From Candidatus Heimdallarchaeota archaeon (GTDB lineage: Archaea > Asgardarchaeota > Heimdallarchaeia > Heimdallarchaeales > Heimdallarchaeaceae), in assembly GCA_030603365.1 (NCBI GenBank), contig JAUVXV010000011.1:1-64000 (forward strand): a DNA stretch of 64,000 bases, in the 5' to 3' direction. Below are positions 1 to 8,960 of the stretch, piece after piece. The translations under genes were made by a program, and so were the position numbers. Positions within the stretch are counted from its first letter, which is position 1. Every line of letters begins with the position of its first letter. A model generated the notes under the pieces. That model ran no database searches. It worked only from the letters and a program-made list of their open reading frames with translations, and was not told the DNA's origin.

Positions 1-69
1 AACCTCAAGCACGGTTCTGTGAGGGGCGTCGAATATCCTTTTATGATAGAATAATGCGACACTCCTTAC
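1..69 (+). mobile_element. 3-prime end of a group II intron (domain V 3-prime strand and domain VI)
   Basis: Bases 3-17 match the 3-prime strand of group II intron domain V (the CACGGTTC block preceded by CCTCAAG), and the two leading A bases would be the end of the tetraloop. Bases 22-31 pair with 57-66 to form a domain VI stem with one G-U wobble and an A opposite C that could be the branch-point adenosine. The 3-prime splice site would lie near 69. TTCTGTGAG just after domain V is typical of bacterial (class C-like) introns as I recall them. The intron body and its reverse transcriptase would lie outside the window. No tool was used to fold this. Confidence 0.6.
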
Positions 70-126
70 ATCGAAAGAGAGGAGAAACAGGGAATACAAA
101 GTATATCTAAGAAAGGAGATTTAAAG

Positions 127-357
127 ATGTCTACTCGACAAGAAAAAGTGGAAGCAGCTTTGGAGAAGATAAGACCATCTCTTCAAGAAGATGGCGGAGA
201 TGTTGAATTGGTAGAAGTAACTACAGATGGAGTAGTAAAAGTAAAATTAACCGGTGCCTGTAGCGGATGTCCCATGAGAGAGATGACTTTACAGATGGGC
301 ATTGGCAGAGTGTTAAAGGAAGAAGTTCCCGGAGTAAAAGAAATTGTAGCTGTATGA
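127..357 (+). CDS. NifU-like C-terminal domain Fe-S scaffold protein
   Basis: A 76-residue protein consisting only of the NifU C-terminal domain, which carries or transfers Fe-S clusters in the cytoplasm. The hallmark CSGCP (CxxC) motif sits near residues 45-49, after the conserved EDGGDVELV segment. The length matches stand-alone NifU/Nfu domains. An AAAGGAG Shine-Dalgarno site lies 9 bases before the ATG, a strongly bacterial arrangement. It directly follows a group II intron end, so any natural upstream gene is not visible. I see no other Fe-S assembly gene nearby. The family assignment is secure; the host (bacterium or archaeon) is not. Confidence 0.9.
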   Translation: MSTRQEKVEAALEKIRPSLQEDGGDVELVEVTTDGVVKVKLTGACSGCPMREMTLQMGIGRVLKEEVPGVKEIVAV

Positions 358-408
358 TTATTAATCTAATAAAATAATAAATATATCTTTTATTATTGTA
401 TTAACCTT

Positions 409-435
409 AAAAATCTTAAATTTTTTTAAGATTTT
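409..435 (+). terminator. A/T-only hairpin after the NifU-like gene
   Basis: An inverted repeat, AAAATCTTAAA with TTTAAGATTTT, lies about 50 bases past the NifU-like stop codon. It could be a weak intrinsic terminator, but an all-A/T stem in an AT-rich region is only modest evidence. Confidence 0.35.
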
Positions 436-996
436 AAAAATCATTGTTAAAGATAATTATTTATAACATAGTCTCTTCAGTCAGCGGGAATGACATATAT
501 ACGTTATATGAAATAAGTTTTGAGTTTTGAATTATGGTTTTTCGCTTTCCGTTTTAAATTTTTAGCTATATAACAATAATTGAAAACTGATTTTCTTTGC
601 GAGATACGATTCACGAGATACTAATTATGTTGGAAATATTGATTTTAAATCTAGATAAATGTATTATTATATAAAAGCAATAAATAGGTATTTTAAAAGA
701 AGAATAGCAGAAGAATTAAGATGCAAAATACATTTTACCTTTCAGTGAAAAAGTTCTTTATAAAAAATTATAAAATATTTTTATTTAAATACAATGACAA
801 GGGGTTAATTGCTTGTTTATTAAAAAATTATCTCATAAAAGACAGAGCGGGGAAAATTCTTAGAATATTTCTTACTCTGTTTTTTTATTGCATGAATGCT
901 TATTGTATTAGCTAATTTAAATAGAAATAAAAAATTATTTTTAGTAATCATATGATTATCTCCCAAAAACTAACTATTTAATACAACATATTTTAT
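436..996. other. Gene-free stretch between NifU-like gene and IS1182
   Basis: No supportable gene. The open frame at 721-915 has low-complexity Phe/Lys/Leu composition and no homology I recognise. At 842-847 and 875-880 the arms ACAGAG and CTCTGT flank an internal palindrome and are followed by seven T, so a terminator facing right is plausible there. Confidence 0.5.
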
Positions 997-2613
997 TTAA
1001 GCAGCAAATTTAACTCTATATGTCCTTTGAAAACTGAATAACGAAAATAAATGGTTATATAGAAGAGTAGAAAGCTCGGGTATAGGGCTATTCATCAACC
1101 CTTTTATCAATCTCTTACAGTTTATTGCTGATATTTTAAACCCTAAGTATACTTTTCCCCGTATCAGTCCCCTTACCGGTAGATGATCTATTTTGTACTT
1201 CCTGCGAAGAACCGAGGGGATACCCTCAATCCCAGCTCTCTTTCTGGCTAACTCCTGGTACTCGAAGGTTCCCATCTTAGTGATAAGCTGGCAACGGTGT
1301 AAGGTTTTCTCTGATACTTTTAAGAGATAACTCTTCTTCTGTTCTATGACCGGACAATCTTTACGTAAGGGGCAATATTTACAGTGTTTCTTATCAAAGT
1401 GTGCTCTATAGGATCCTTCTTTAAACTTACTGGTTATCGGCTTGTGACCAAAAGGACATCCCCTTACCAGATGTTCTTTCTCATCTATCTCAAATTTATC
1501 ACCATTGCTATTTTTACCTCCCCCTACCAGGTTAGTAGGGACCATCTTTATGCCTTTGGCTCTGGCTTTTTTGTCTATGTCTTCTGAATAATAGGCACCA
1601 TCTGCAAGAGCGGTAGTACCTTTATCTAATTTGGAAATGGTATCCTTAGCGAATTTCTGGTCACTGTAGGTATTTTTTTGTAAGTCATAACCTTCTATCA
1701 TCCGATTCTTATCATCGAACTTCTCTATGATATTTGCCGTATAACCGATGTGTTTCTTCTTCCCCTTTTTACGGTAGGTAGCATCAGGGTCAGTAGGGTT
1801 TTGTAAGGAGTCAGGTGATATATGTTTAGATGACTTTCCCTTCTGTTCTTTTAACATGCGGGCAAGGAGTTTAAACTCTTTGGTCTTTCTTATCTCTTTA
1901 TCTTTTCTATATATAGAATAAAGTCTTACACCATCTTTAAGTACTTTTTTAATTTTAGTATTCAGATCTTTATCTCTTGAACGGTAGATGGTATCATTAT
2001 AATGGCTTTCATCTAAATAGGGTTTAAAGTATTCCGCCAGGGTAGTATTTTTATCTATGACCTTTATGAGTCTGGAAACGGTAGAGTAGATAATTTCTAA
2101 ACGAGATAATTTTCGGCAGGAGGAGCTTATCATCAAGGAATCCATCCGGACGGTCTTACCATCTATTTTAAGTAGTTTAGAGAAAGTTTTGGCCTGAGAT
2201 TCTATCTCTTCCTGGATAAGATCAATACCGTGTTCTTGATTGTATCTGTATGCCGCTGCCCTAAAATTGGTAAGGCTGTTTTTAGATATGGGCTGTTCCT
2301 GGAAGCTGGTAGTATGTAGTGCATGCTGGTACCTGATATCAAACATTAGAGAATTGAGGGCTTCTTCATCTGATTGGTTAAATATATCCCTTAAGATGAG
2401 AAGTCCAAAATAGACGTTTACCGGATTATTAGGCCGGGAGGCCGGATTATCACTATATAATATGCTAAATCGGTCTTCGGCTATGAAAGGGAATATCTTT
2501 TTACTGAAGGTTTCTGCCCAGGAGCTCATAAGATGTTTTATTTCTCTTTCGGTAAGTGATAATAGGGAATCGTTAATAGCCATTTGTTGTGCGTTATTTA
2601 GCTGAAAGGACAT
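997..2613 (-). CDS. IS1182-family DDE transposase
   Basis: A 538-residue transposase, full length for IS1182. It has an N-terminal DUF772-like region with the FGLLILRDI segment, then an RNase H-like DDE core: first Asp in LLKIDGKTVRMD, second in ALADGAYYS, and a late Glu in KRAGIEGIPSVLRR. A Cys-rich block (CPFGHKP, CKYCPLRKDCP) lies between the last two, as in the DDE_Tnp_1_6 region. A Shine-Dalgarno-like GGAGAG precedes the ATG on the minus strand. The frame is intact, so the copy may be active. It sits between the NifU-like gene and archaeal-looking sequence, and so marks a possible acquisition boundary. Confidence 0.92.
   Translation of the reverse strand: MSFQLNNAQQMAINDSLLSLTEREIKHLMSSWAETFSKKIFPFIAEDRFSILYSDNPASRPNNPVNVYFGLLILRDIFNQSDEEALNSLMFDIRYQHALHTTSFQEQPISKNSLTNFRAAAYRYNQEHGIDLIQEEIESQAKTFSKLLKIDGKTVRMDSLMISSSCRKLSRLEIIYSTVSRLIKVIDKNTTLAEYFKPYLDESHYNDTIYRSRDKDLNTKIKKVLKDGVRLYSIYRKDKEIRKTKEFKLLARMLKEQKGKSSKHISPDSLQNPTDPDATYRKKGKKKHIGYTANIIEKFDDKNRMIEGYDLQKNTYSDQKFAKDTISKLDKGTTALADGAYYSEDIDKKARAKGIKMVPTNLVGGGKNSNGDKFEIDEKEHLVRGCPFGHKPITSKFKEGSYRAHFDKKHCKYCPLRKDCPVIEQKKSYLLKVSEKTLHRCQLITKMGTFEYQELARKRAGIEGIPSVLRRKYKIDHLPVRGLIRGKVYLGFKISAINCKRLIKGLMNSPIPELSTLLYNHLFSLFSFQRTYRVKFAA
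1006..1036 (+). repeat. Candidate left terminal inverted repeat of the IS1182 copy
   Basis: Read inward, the left end contains ACTCTATATGTCCTTTGAAAA. The right end near 2711-2735, read on the minus strand, contains ACTCTATGCACCTTGAAAA. The match is imperfect (two-base gap and a few substitutions), and the left copy overlaps the end of the transposase gene, so these ends are provisional. Confidence 0.35.
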
Positions 2614-2957
2614 TGGAACTCTCCTTTATTTATTAGTATTTTTATGATTTATTATACCATAAAACGCAAGTAAAATAAAGGGTTTTAGCCATTTTTGCTA
2701 CTTAAATTTTCAAGGTGCATAGAGTAAGTAATTTAAATATGTTGATTAGTATTATTTGGTATTATCTGTAAAGTATGGGTACTTTTTGGGTAGTAACCAT
2801 AAGGTAAAATTTACTTTAAGAGTAGTGCTGGTTTTTTATTATTTTTTAATTCTCAACAAATACTAATAACTTCTTCTAACTTATGATATACTTTTTCAGT
2901 CTCATCACTCATACAAAAAGTTCGAAAATCGTTTTGTTGGGGGAGCTTGCTAATTCC
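2614..2957. other. IS1182 right flank, no gene
   Basis: This holds the transposase leader and the candidate right inverted repeat (about 2711-2735). I see no coding frame. Confidence 0.5.
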
Positions 2958-2991
2958 AAGCCCTTTGGCATTTTGCTGAAGGGCTTTTTAA
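2958..2991 (+). terminator. Intrinsic (Rho-independent-type) terminator
   Basis: An AAGCCCTT / AAGGGCTT stem is closed by a 13-base loop and followed by a T-run. This is a textbook bacterial-style terminator and supports a bacterial origin for the left 3 kb. Confidence 0.7.
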
Positions 2992-3366
2992 TTTTTTAAA
3001 TTATTTTTTAAAAAAAAGAAGGATTTTAATCTAAAGAATGAGTAATTATAAAAATGGTGGATATACCTTTCTGGATTTTAAAAAATAATGTAATAGCAGA
3101 AAGATAAACATATTTTAGAATAACAAATTATATTGAACCTAAGATTTTTCTTAATCATACATCTATTATAGGACAGAACATTAAAATTACTTAATCATAA
3201 TTATCATTTATAGATCATAGATAATAGGTTCATTAGCTCCCATTATGCCAAAGAGATTGACACAGAATTCCCTCATTTTTAATTGGACTACTTTCATTTT
3301 ATTTGTTATCATATCTATGAAGGGTTATATAAGCACCCATACTAATATTATCATAATTAGGAAACT
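2992..3366. other. AT-rich spacer with archaeal-type TATA element
   Basis: No coding frame. A TTATATAAG element at 3325-3333 lies 34-42 bases before the first ATG of the decayed XRE gene and would suit an archaeal promoter. The change from bacterial-looking to archaeal-looking signals happens within this spacer. Confidence 0.4.
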
Positions 3367-3581
3367 ATGAAAAGTTAAAATAATAACGAAACAATCGGGG
3401 ATAAGATAAAACTGCTTAGAAATAAGCAAGGATTGACACAGGACGAATTGGCGAGAAAGTCCGATCTTCCCTATACAACGCTTACCAAAATTGAAAGCAG
3501 TGTTATAACCAAGCCCTCTATCAAAGAGTCGAAAAAATAGCTACAGGGCTTGGAATTACAATTGATAATTTAATGAAATAA
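3367..3581 (+). pseudogene. Decayed XRE-family HTH regulator
   Basis: The frame from the ATG at 3367 hits a stop at codon 4. It then reads a clear Cro/CI-type helix-turn-helix (IGDKIKLLRNKQGLTQ, DELARKSDLPYTTLTKIES), and stops again at about 3538. The expected C-terminus (VEKIATGLGITIDNLMK) continues in another frame to 3581. So the gene carries one nonsense change and one frameshift near 3527. Intact relatives are about 65-70 residues. It lies just upstream of the DUF4386 gene, so it may once have regulated it. Confidence 0.75.
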
Positions 3582-3614
3582 AATATATGACAAATATAAT
3601 AAAGGAGAAAATAA

Positions 3615-4313
3615 ATGGATACAAACAGAAAAACCGCAATAATTGTGGGAGTGCTATTTATTATTGGGACGGTTGCAGGAATATTAAGTGTTGTTTTTAC
3701 CAGCTCTATTCTAAATGCTCCGGATTATCTTATGAAGGTTTCTGCAAATGTAAATAAAATCATAATAGGCGCTCTCTTTGTTTTAGTTATGGGTTTCGTA
3801 CTGGCTATGGTTCCAGTTGTGATGTTTCCAATATTTAAAAAACATAATGAAGTATTAGCTATTGGTTATGTTGTTTTTAGAGGTGCCCTTGAGACAATCA
3901 CATATATTACTACTGCAATAAGCTGGTTATTACTTTTACCATTAAGTCAGGAATATGTAAAAGCAGTATCTCCGGATACATCCTATTTTCAAACTTTTGG
4001 CACTTTATTACAAAGAGTATCCCAATTGCCAATGGGTGTATTCGTTTTTGGACTGGGTGCTCTGATATTCTACTATTTATTATATCAATCAAAACTCATT
4101 CCACGATGGTTATCAGTCTGGGGTATTATTGCAATAATATTGCATTTAATAACTGGCGTCTTAATTTTATTTGGCTTACAGTCTGATTTTTCCACATCTA
4201 ATTATATTATGAATTTTCCAATATTTTTGCAAGAAATGGTTATGGCGGTATGGCTGATCGTTAAAGGATTCAACCCATCTGCAATCGCTTCCAAGTCTGC
4301 CAAACAGATATAA
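3615..4313 (+). CDS. DUF4386-family integral membrane protein
   Basis: A 232-residue protein with about six hydrophobic segments and short loops. The pattern matches DUF4386: an N-terminal TAIIVGVLFIIGTVAGI helix, then VVMFPIFKKHNE, then FRGALETITYITTAISWL. The function of the family is unknown. An AAAGGAG site lies 7 bases before the ATG. The next gene (oxidoreductase at 4358) follows after 44 bases on the same strand, so they may be co-transcribed. Confidence 0.8.
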   Translation: MDTNRKTAIIVGVLFIIGTVAGILSVVFTSSILNAPDYLMKVSANVNKIIIGALFVLVMGFVLAMVPVVMFPIFKKHNEVLAIGYVVFRGALETITYITTAISWLLLLPLSQEYVKAVSPDTSYFQTFGTLLQRVSQLPMGVFVFGLGALIFYYLLYQSKLIPRWLSVWGIIAIILHLITGVLILFGLQSDFSTSNYIMNFPIFLQEMVMAVWLIVKGFNPSAIASKSAKQI

Positions 4314-4357
4314 ACGAAAGAAAATGACAAAATCAAAATGAAATTGAAGGAAAACTT

Positions 4358-5293
4358 ATGAACGCAATTGTATGTACAAAATACGGACCGCCGGAAGTTC
4401 TTCAGCTCAAAGAAGTAGAAAAACCTACTCCCAAGGACAATGAAGTACTGATAAAAATTCATGCGGCAGCGGTAACAGTCTCGGACTGTATAGTTCGAAG
4501 TGGCAAAGTAAATATCTTGCTATGGATCCCCATGCGCATATTTATTGGTTTTAGAAGACCAAGAAAACCTATACTGGGGTTAGAGTTAGCCGGACAAATT
4601 GAAGCAATAGGCAAAGATGTAAAACAGTTTAAGAAAGGAGATCAAGTTTTTGCATCTACCTTATGGTCGAAATTTGGAGGTTATGCTGAGTATAATTGTA
4701 TGCCTGAAGACAAGGTACTTGGCATAAAACCGGCTAATATGACATTTGAGGAAGCAGCTACTATCCCTAATTCAGGAATAACTGTATTAAAGATTCTTCG
4801 TAAAGCAAATATCCAGAAAGGACAGAAGGTTCTAATCTATGGTGCTTCAGGAAGTACTGGAATTACTGCAGTACAGATAGCCAAGTCCTTTGGAGCAGAG
4901 GTTACAGGGGTTTGTAGTACAAGCAATTTAGAAATGGTGAAATCATTTGGAGCCGATAAGGTCATTGATTACACTAAAGAGGACTTTACACAAAGTGGTG
5001 AGACCTATGATGTTATTTTTGATGCAGTAAGTAAGATGGAAAAGAGTAGCAAAAAGTCTCTAAAGAAGACAGTAACCTTTCTTGATGTTAACAAAGATAG
5101 TGGAGGTATGGGTAAAGCTTCAAAGGTAAGAGAAGACTTAGTCATCCTCAAAGAGCTATGTGAGGCAGGAAAATTCAAAGCGGTTATAGATAAGCGATTT
5201 CCATTGGAACAGACTGTCGAGGCTCATAAGTACGTTGAAAAAGGACACAAAAAGGGTAATGTAGTAATAACTGTGAAAGAAGATAAAACTTAG
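4358..5293 (+). CDS. MDR-family NAD(P)H-dependent oxidoreductase, copy 1
   Basis: A 311-residue medium-chain dehydrogenase/reductase of the quinone-oxidoreductase-like type: GroES-like N-terminal domain (to about residue 120), then a Rossmann domain with the NAD(P)H loop YGASGSTG and the linker [20 protein letters not shown]. The structural and catalytic zinc cysteines of classical alcohol dehydrogenases are absent, so it probably reduces an enone or quinone-type substrate in the cytoplasm. It is slightly shorter than copy 2 because the region after [12 protein letters not shown] is compressed. It is first of three head-to-tail copies with 19-base gaps. Confidence 0.85.
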   Translation: MNAIVCTKYGPPEVLQLKEVEKPTPKDNEVLIKIHAAAVTVSDCIVRSGKVNILLWIPMRIFIGFRRPRKPILGLELAGQIEAIGKDVKQFKKGDQVFASTLWSKFGGYAEYNCMPEDKVLGIKPANMTFEEAATIPNSGITVLKILRKANIQKGQKVLIYGASGSTGITAVQIAKSFGAEVTGVCSTSNLEMVKSFGADKVIDYTKEDFTQSGETYDVIFDAVSKMEKSSKKSLKKTVTFLDVNKDSGGMGKASKVREDLVILKELCEAGKFKAVIDKRFPLEQTVEAHKYVEKGHKKGNVVITVKEDKT

Positions 5294-5312
5294 CAGATTT
5301 GATGTAATATGT

Positions 5313-6317
5313 ATGAAAGCAATTATCTGGACAAAGTATGGTCCTCCAGAAGTTCTTCAACTCCAAGAAGTAGACACACCTACTCCTAAGGGCAATGAAG
5401 TACTAATTAGAATACATGCAGCAAACGTAACAACAGGGGACTGTGAACAAAGAAATCTCAAATTACCATTCTGGTACAGGTACATCATCCGAGCAATTGC
5501 AGGTTTCAAAAGACCAAAGAGAATAAAGATACTTGGGATGGATTTAGCTGGTGAAATTGAATCAGTTGGTAACAATGTGAAACAATTTAGGAAAGGTGAC
5601 GAAGTTTTCGCAGCTACTGGTTTTTTATCTATGGGTGCATATGCAGAGTACATATGTTTGCCTGTAGAACCTATAGATGGAGTACTAGCACTCAAACCTT
5701 CTAATATGACCTTTGAGGAAGCTGCTGTTGTTCCTAATGGGGGACTTGAAGCATTGTGTTTTCTTAGACAAGGAAATATTCAGAACGGGCAAGAAGTTCT
5801 GATTAATGGAGCAGGGGGAACGATAGGTACTATCGCAGTCCAACTTGCTAAATATTTTGGTGCTGAAATTACTGCTGTAGATAGCACCAAGAAATTGGAT
5901 ATGTTGCTCTCTATCGGTGCAGACCATGTAATTGATTACACGCGAGAAGATTTTACTAAAAGTGGTGAGACCTACGATTTTATACTTGATGTAGTAAGCA
6001 TGAGTTCTTTTTCAGATAGTATGAGATCACTAAAACGGAACGGACGCTATCTAATAGCTAATCCTGGAATGTTTCAGATATTCCAAAAGGTATGGCATAC
6101 AATGAAATTAAGTAACAAGAAAGTAATATTCGGAACAGTAAAGCAAAGAAATGAAGATTTGATTTACCTCAAAAATCTCATAGAACAAGGAAAGATAAGA
6201 TCGGTTATTGATAAAAGCTATCCATTGGACAGAATTGTTGAAGCACATAGTTATGTAGAAAAAGGATATAAAAAGGGAAATGTAGTTATAACAGTAGTAC
6301 AGAATAATAATGATTGA
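5313..6317 (+). CDS. MDR-family NAD(P)H-dependent oxidoreductase, copy 2
   Basis: A 334-residue paralogue of the preceding gene. Its cofactor loop reads NGAGGTIG, and the linker TAVDSTKKLDMLLSIGADHVI departs from the GVCST form seen in most other copies. The ATG follows copy 1's stop by 19 bases, with no separate promoter visible, so translation from a shared transcript is likely. Zinc ligands are absent. The substrate cannot be told from sequence. The variable N-terminal stretch LKLPFWYRYIIRAIAGF, where copies differ most, may shape substrate choice. Confidence 0.85.
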   Translation: MKAIIWTKYGPPEVLQLQEVDTPTPKGNEVLIRIHAANVTTGDCEQRNLKLPFWYRYIIRAIAGFKRPKRIKILGMDLAGEIESVGNNVKQFRKGDEVFAATGFLSMGAYAEYICLPVEPIDGVLALKPSNMTFEEAAVVPNGGLEALCFLRQGNIQNGQEVLINGAGGTIGTIAVQLAKYFGAEITAVDSTKKLDMLLSIGADHVIDYTREDFTKSGETYDFILDVVSMSSFSDSMRSLKRNGRYLIANPGMFQIFQKVWHTMKLSNKKVIFGTVKQRNEDLIYLKNLIEQGKIRSVIDKSYPLDRIVEAHSYVEKGYKKGNVVITVVQNNND

Positions 6318-6335
6318 CAAACAAGAGGAATAAAT

Positions 6336-7312
6336 GTGAAAGCGATTATTTCTGAAAAATACGGGTCACCTGAAGTTTTTCAGCTCAAAGAAATAGAAAA
6401 ACCTATCCCAAAGGATAATGAGGTCCTAATAAGAGTACATGCAACAACAGTTACAGCAGGAGACTGTGTAAGAAGAACAGGCAAATTCCCTCCCTTATTC
6501 TGGCTCCCCACTCGATTGATGTTTGGTCTTACAAAACCAAGAAAAACTGTACCAGGAGGAACTGTAGCTGGAAAAATTGAATCAGTAGGTAAAAATGTTA
6601 AGTTGTTTAATAAAGGTGATCAAGTTTATGGAGAAGCTGGTTTAGGGATGGGGGCATGTGCTGAGTACATATGTTTACCTGAAAAACCTTTACTAGCAAT
6701 AAAACCTACAAATATGACTTATGATGAAGCTGCTGGTGTTCCTGATGGAGCAATAACATCCTTATATTTTCTTAGAAAAGGGAATATTGGAGAAGGACAA
6801 AAGATCCTTATTAATGGAGCATCAGGAAGCAATGGTACATATGCTATACAACTTGCTAAATATTTTGGAGCTGAAGTTACTGGGGTGTGTAGTACAACAA
6901 ATGTAGAATTAGCAAAATACTTGGAGCCGATAAAGTAATTGATTACACAAAAGAGGATTTTACTCAAAGTGATGAGACATATGATATTATTTATGACCCA
7001 GTAGGGAAAATCTCTTTCTCGCGAAGTAAAAAATTAGTAAAGAAAAATGGATTCTTTCTTACTACTGTTCCTACATTGAGAATTATTCTTCAAATGTTAA
7101 GGACTTCAATAATAGGAAATAAAAAAGTAATCAGTGGTATTCCTTCAACAGAAACATTTTCAGAAGATTTAATTTTTCTCAAAGAACTTATTGAAGCAGG
7201 GAAACTAAAAACAGTTGTAGATAGAAGCTATCCATTGGAAGAAATTGTTGAAGCCCACAAATATGTTGAAAAGGGACACAAAAAGGGAAATGTAGTCATA
7301 ACTGTGGAATAA
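6336..7312 (+). pseudogene. MDR-family oxidoreductase, copy 3, frameshifted
   Basis: It starts with GTG at 6336, 19 bases after copy 2. The first 200 codons encode the GroES-like domain and the Rossmann loop NGASGSNG. Near 6917-6922 the frame shifts: AAA TAC TTG GAG CCG replaces the expected Ser-Leu-Gly-Ala-Asp. Reading then continues in another frame ([17 protein letters not shown]) to a normal C-terminus ending at 7312 ([11 protein letters not shown]). A single indel explains it. The remaining sequence is otherwise well conserved, so this is a recent lesion or a sequencing error. Confidence 0.85.
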
Positions 7313-7317
7313 CAAAC

Positions 7318-7437
7318 ATGACAGCTATTGTATTATCAAAATACAGATTAATTATTGTTCTTCAGCTCCAAAAAGTAGAAAAAACAATCTTAGAGTTTTT
7401 GGTAAGTTTTAACTGTCAAAAAAAGAAAAGAATTTAA
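7318..7437 (+). pseudogene. MDR N-terminal remnant (copy 4)
   Basis: An ATG five bases after copy 3 opens a 39-codon frame, MTAIVLSKY then VLQLQKVEKT, matching the start of the neighbouring oxidoreductases ([24 protein letters not shown]). It then runs into unrelated sequence and stops. The rest of the gene is gone, so this is the front end of a deleted tandem copy. Confidence 0.7.
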
Positions 7438-7467
7438 TAACTCAAAAAGAGAAGTTTTCATATTTCA

Positions 7468-7917
7468 CTGGAAGAGAATAAGGAGATTGTCCGTAGGATA
7501 AATCATGCTTTTAATACCTCTAATTGGGATTTACTAGACGACTTAGTGTCAGAGGATTATTTCGATCACACTAGACAACTAAAAGGTCTGGAAACTCTCA
7601 AACAGCAAATGAAGATGGGTAAGCTGGCTTTTTCTGATTATAATGAAACTATTGAAGATATCATTGCTGAAGGGGATAAGGTGTGGGTTTTTATTACTTA
7701 TACAGCGACCCATACAGGAGAATTACTTGGACTAGCCCCTACTGGTAAAAAGTTAACAGCTAAGGCTGTTGATATCCATCGCATCGTTGATGGTAAAGTT
7801 GTAGAGTATAGGAACGTCACTAATACAATGGATTGGAACATTCTACTTGGTGTTATCGATTACACAGAAAAAGGAAAGGAATTCTTTAAAAAATTCCTTC
7901 CAGAAGATGTCAATTAA
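7468..7917 (+). CDS. SnoaL-like / ester cyclase-family protein
   Basis: A cystatin-like alpha/beta barrel protein of the SnoaL type. Family members often begin SxEENKxIVRRxxEEa with an AxxxVxPDFxDH block. Here the frame reads SLEENKEIVRRINHAF, then LVSEDYFDHT, and later TGELLGLAPTGKKLTAKAVDIHRIVDGK, also typical. That places the natural N-terminus near 7462-7468, but no ATG, GTG or TTG lies there, only CTG or ATT. The first standard start (GTG at 7546) would remove the first helix. The start may be lost, since the flanks are littered with MDR remnants. Substrate unknown. Confidence 0.7.
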   Translation: MEENKEIVRRINHAFNTSNWDLLDDLVSEDYFDHTRQLKGLETLKQQMKMGKLAFSDYNETIEDIIAEGDKVWVFITYTATHTGELLGLAPTGKKLTAKAVDIHRIVDGKVVEYRNVTNTMDWNILLGVIDYTEKGKEFFKKFLPEDVN

Positions 7918-8047
7918 CTGCGCGCGATAAATAAACAAGAATAAACAAGAATAAACAATTCTAACTAGAGCTTTGATTTGTCTCTATGTAAAATTTGATT
8001 TTCGCGAAAATTTATATACAAATTAAATTCTAAAACGTTTGGATAAT

Positions 8048-8107
8048 AAAGCAGTTATTATCTCAAATTACAGACCACTGGATATTTCTGATTTAAAAAA
8101 TCAGTAG
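8048..8107 (+). pseudogene. MDR N-terminal remnant (copy 5)
   Basis: A 19-codon stretch, KAVIISNYRPLDISDLKNQ then stop, aligns with the N-terminus of the oxidoreductases (MKAVIxxKYGPPDVLQLKEV). No initiator remains. It lies in a 195-base gap that otherwise holds nothing I recognise, and is evidence of another lost tandem copy. Confidence 0.5.
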
Positions 8108-8121
8108 TTTAATTGAAATGT

Positions 8122-8913
8122 ATGGTGAAAAAAGTGGAAAATAAAGATGAAATTAAAGAAATTGAAATTAGTACATCTAGAATGGTCCTAAAACTATTGA
8201 AGTTACTTGTGTTTAGTCTTATAAGATTGAGGTTTTACATCCCAGGTGTGTCTGAAATTAAAGTTGATAAATTATATGAACTTATCAAATCCGATCAGTC
8301 TCCTTTAATACTTGATACTCGTGACAAAAGAGAGTTTTATGCTTTAGAGGGATGTATTAAAAAATATGGACACATTCCAAATGCTAAGCTATTACCTATT
8401 TTTCAATTAACAGCTAACTTGAAGCATCTTTCTTCTTTTAAAGACAAGAAAATAGTAACCATTTGTCCTGGAGGGGGCGCATCTTTGGTTGTTGCAGAAA
8501 TTATGGTTAAAGCAGGATTTACAGATGTGAATAGCTTAAGGGGAGGTATGAATAAGTGGAGCAGAAAAGGGTATCCCACCACTACAGCTAAAGCAGATGA
8601 TGATCTTATTTACCTTGTTGAAGATGTCAAAACTGAATATTTAGAAAGCATAGCTAAAACAACAGAAGAAAAATACTTGGGTGAAGTTCACAAAACCTTA
8701 GATGCACGCAATTTTAGCTGTCCTAAACCTGTCTTAATGTCTAAGAAAGAAATAGGAAAATTGAAGATTGGTCAAGTGTTAGAAATTCTAACCACAGATC
8801 CTGGGAGTAAAACTGACATCCCAGCTTGGGCTCATGTTACAGGTCAAGAACTCCTTTCCTTAAAAGAGAAAAGTCCAGAAGAATTTCGTTTTCTAGTTAA
8901 GAGACTGAAATGA
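8122..8913 (+). CDS. Rhodanese-TusA fusion, sulfur-transfer protein
   Basis: Residues about 43-152 form a rhodanese domain with active-site loop CPGGGAS (Cys115). Residues about 190-263 form a TusA/SirA domain with the CPKP motif (Cys200), so one polypeptide could take a persulfide on the rhodanese cysteine and pass it to the TusA cysteine. The N-terminal 40 residues contain an amphipathic, partly hydrophobic stretch (MVLKLLKLLVFSLIRL) that may touch the membrane. I chose ATG 8122; an in-frame TTG at 8113 would add three residues. The next oxidoreductase follows after 47 bases. The final acceptor (thio-cofactor, tRNA or a sulfur reductase) cannot be inferred. Confidence 0.88.
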   Translation: MVKKVENKDEIKEIEISTSRMVLKLLKLLVFSLIRLRFYIPGVSEIKVDKLYELIKSDQSPLILDTRDKREFYALEGCIKKYGHIPNAKLLPIFQLTANLKHLSSFKDKKIVTICPGGGASLVVAEIMVKAGFTDVNSLRGGMNKWSRKGYPTTTAKADDDLIYLVEDVKTEYLESIAKTTEEKYLGEVHKTLDARNFSCPKPVLMSKKEIGKLKIGQVLEILTTDPGSKTDIPAWAHVTGQELLSLKEKSPEEFRFLVKRLK

Positions 8914-8960
8914 ATCGGCTTTGAGGAAATCTTATATTTTACTTTGTTGACAAATAACTT

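Noticed and set aside
721..915. 64-codon frame, Phe/Lys-rich
   Set aside because: Low complexity, overlaps a terminator-like hairpin, and no ribosome-binding site or homologue recognised.
1021..1045. Resemblance of CCTTTGAAAACTGAATAACG to the end of a bacterial 16S-23S spacer
   Set aside because: It lies within the transposase coding end; no rRNA sequence is present.
1384..1587. Plus-strand frame inside IS1182
   Set aside because: Antisense shadow of the transposase gene, with codon pattern set by the other strand.
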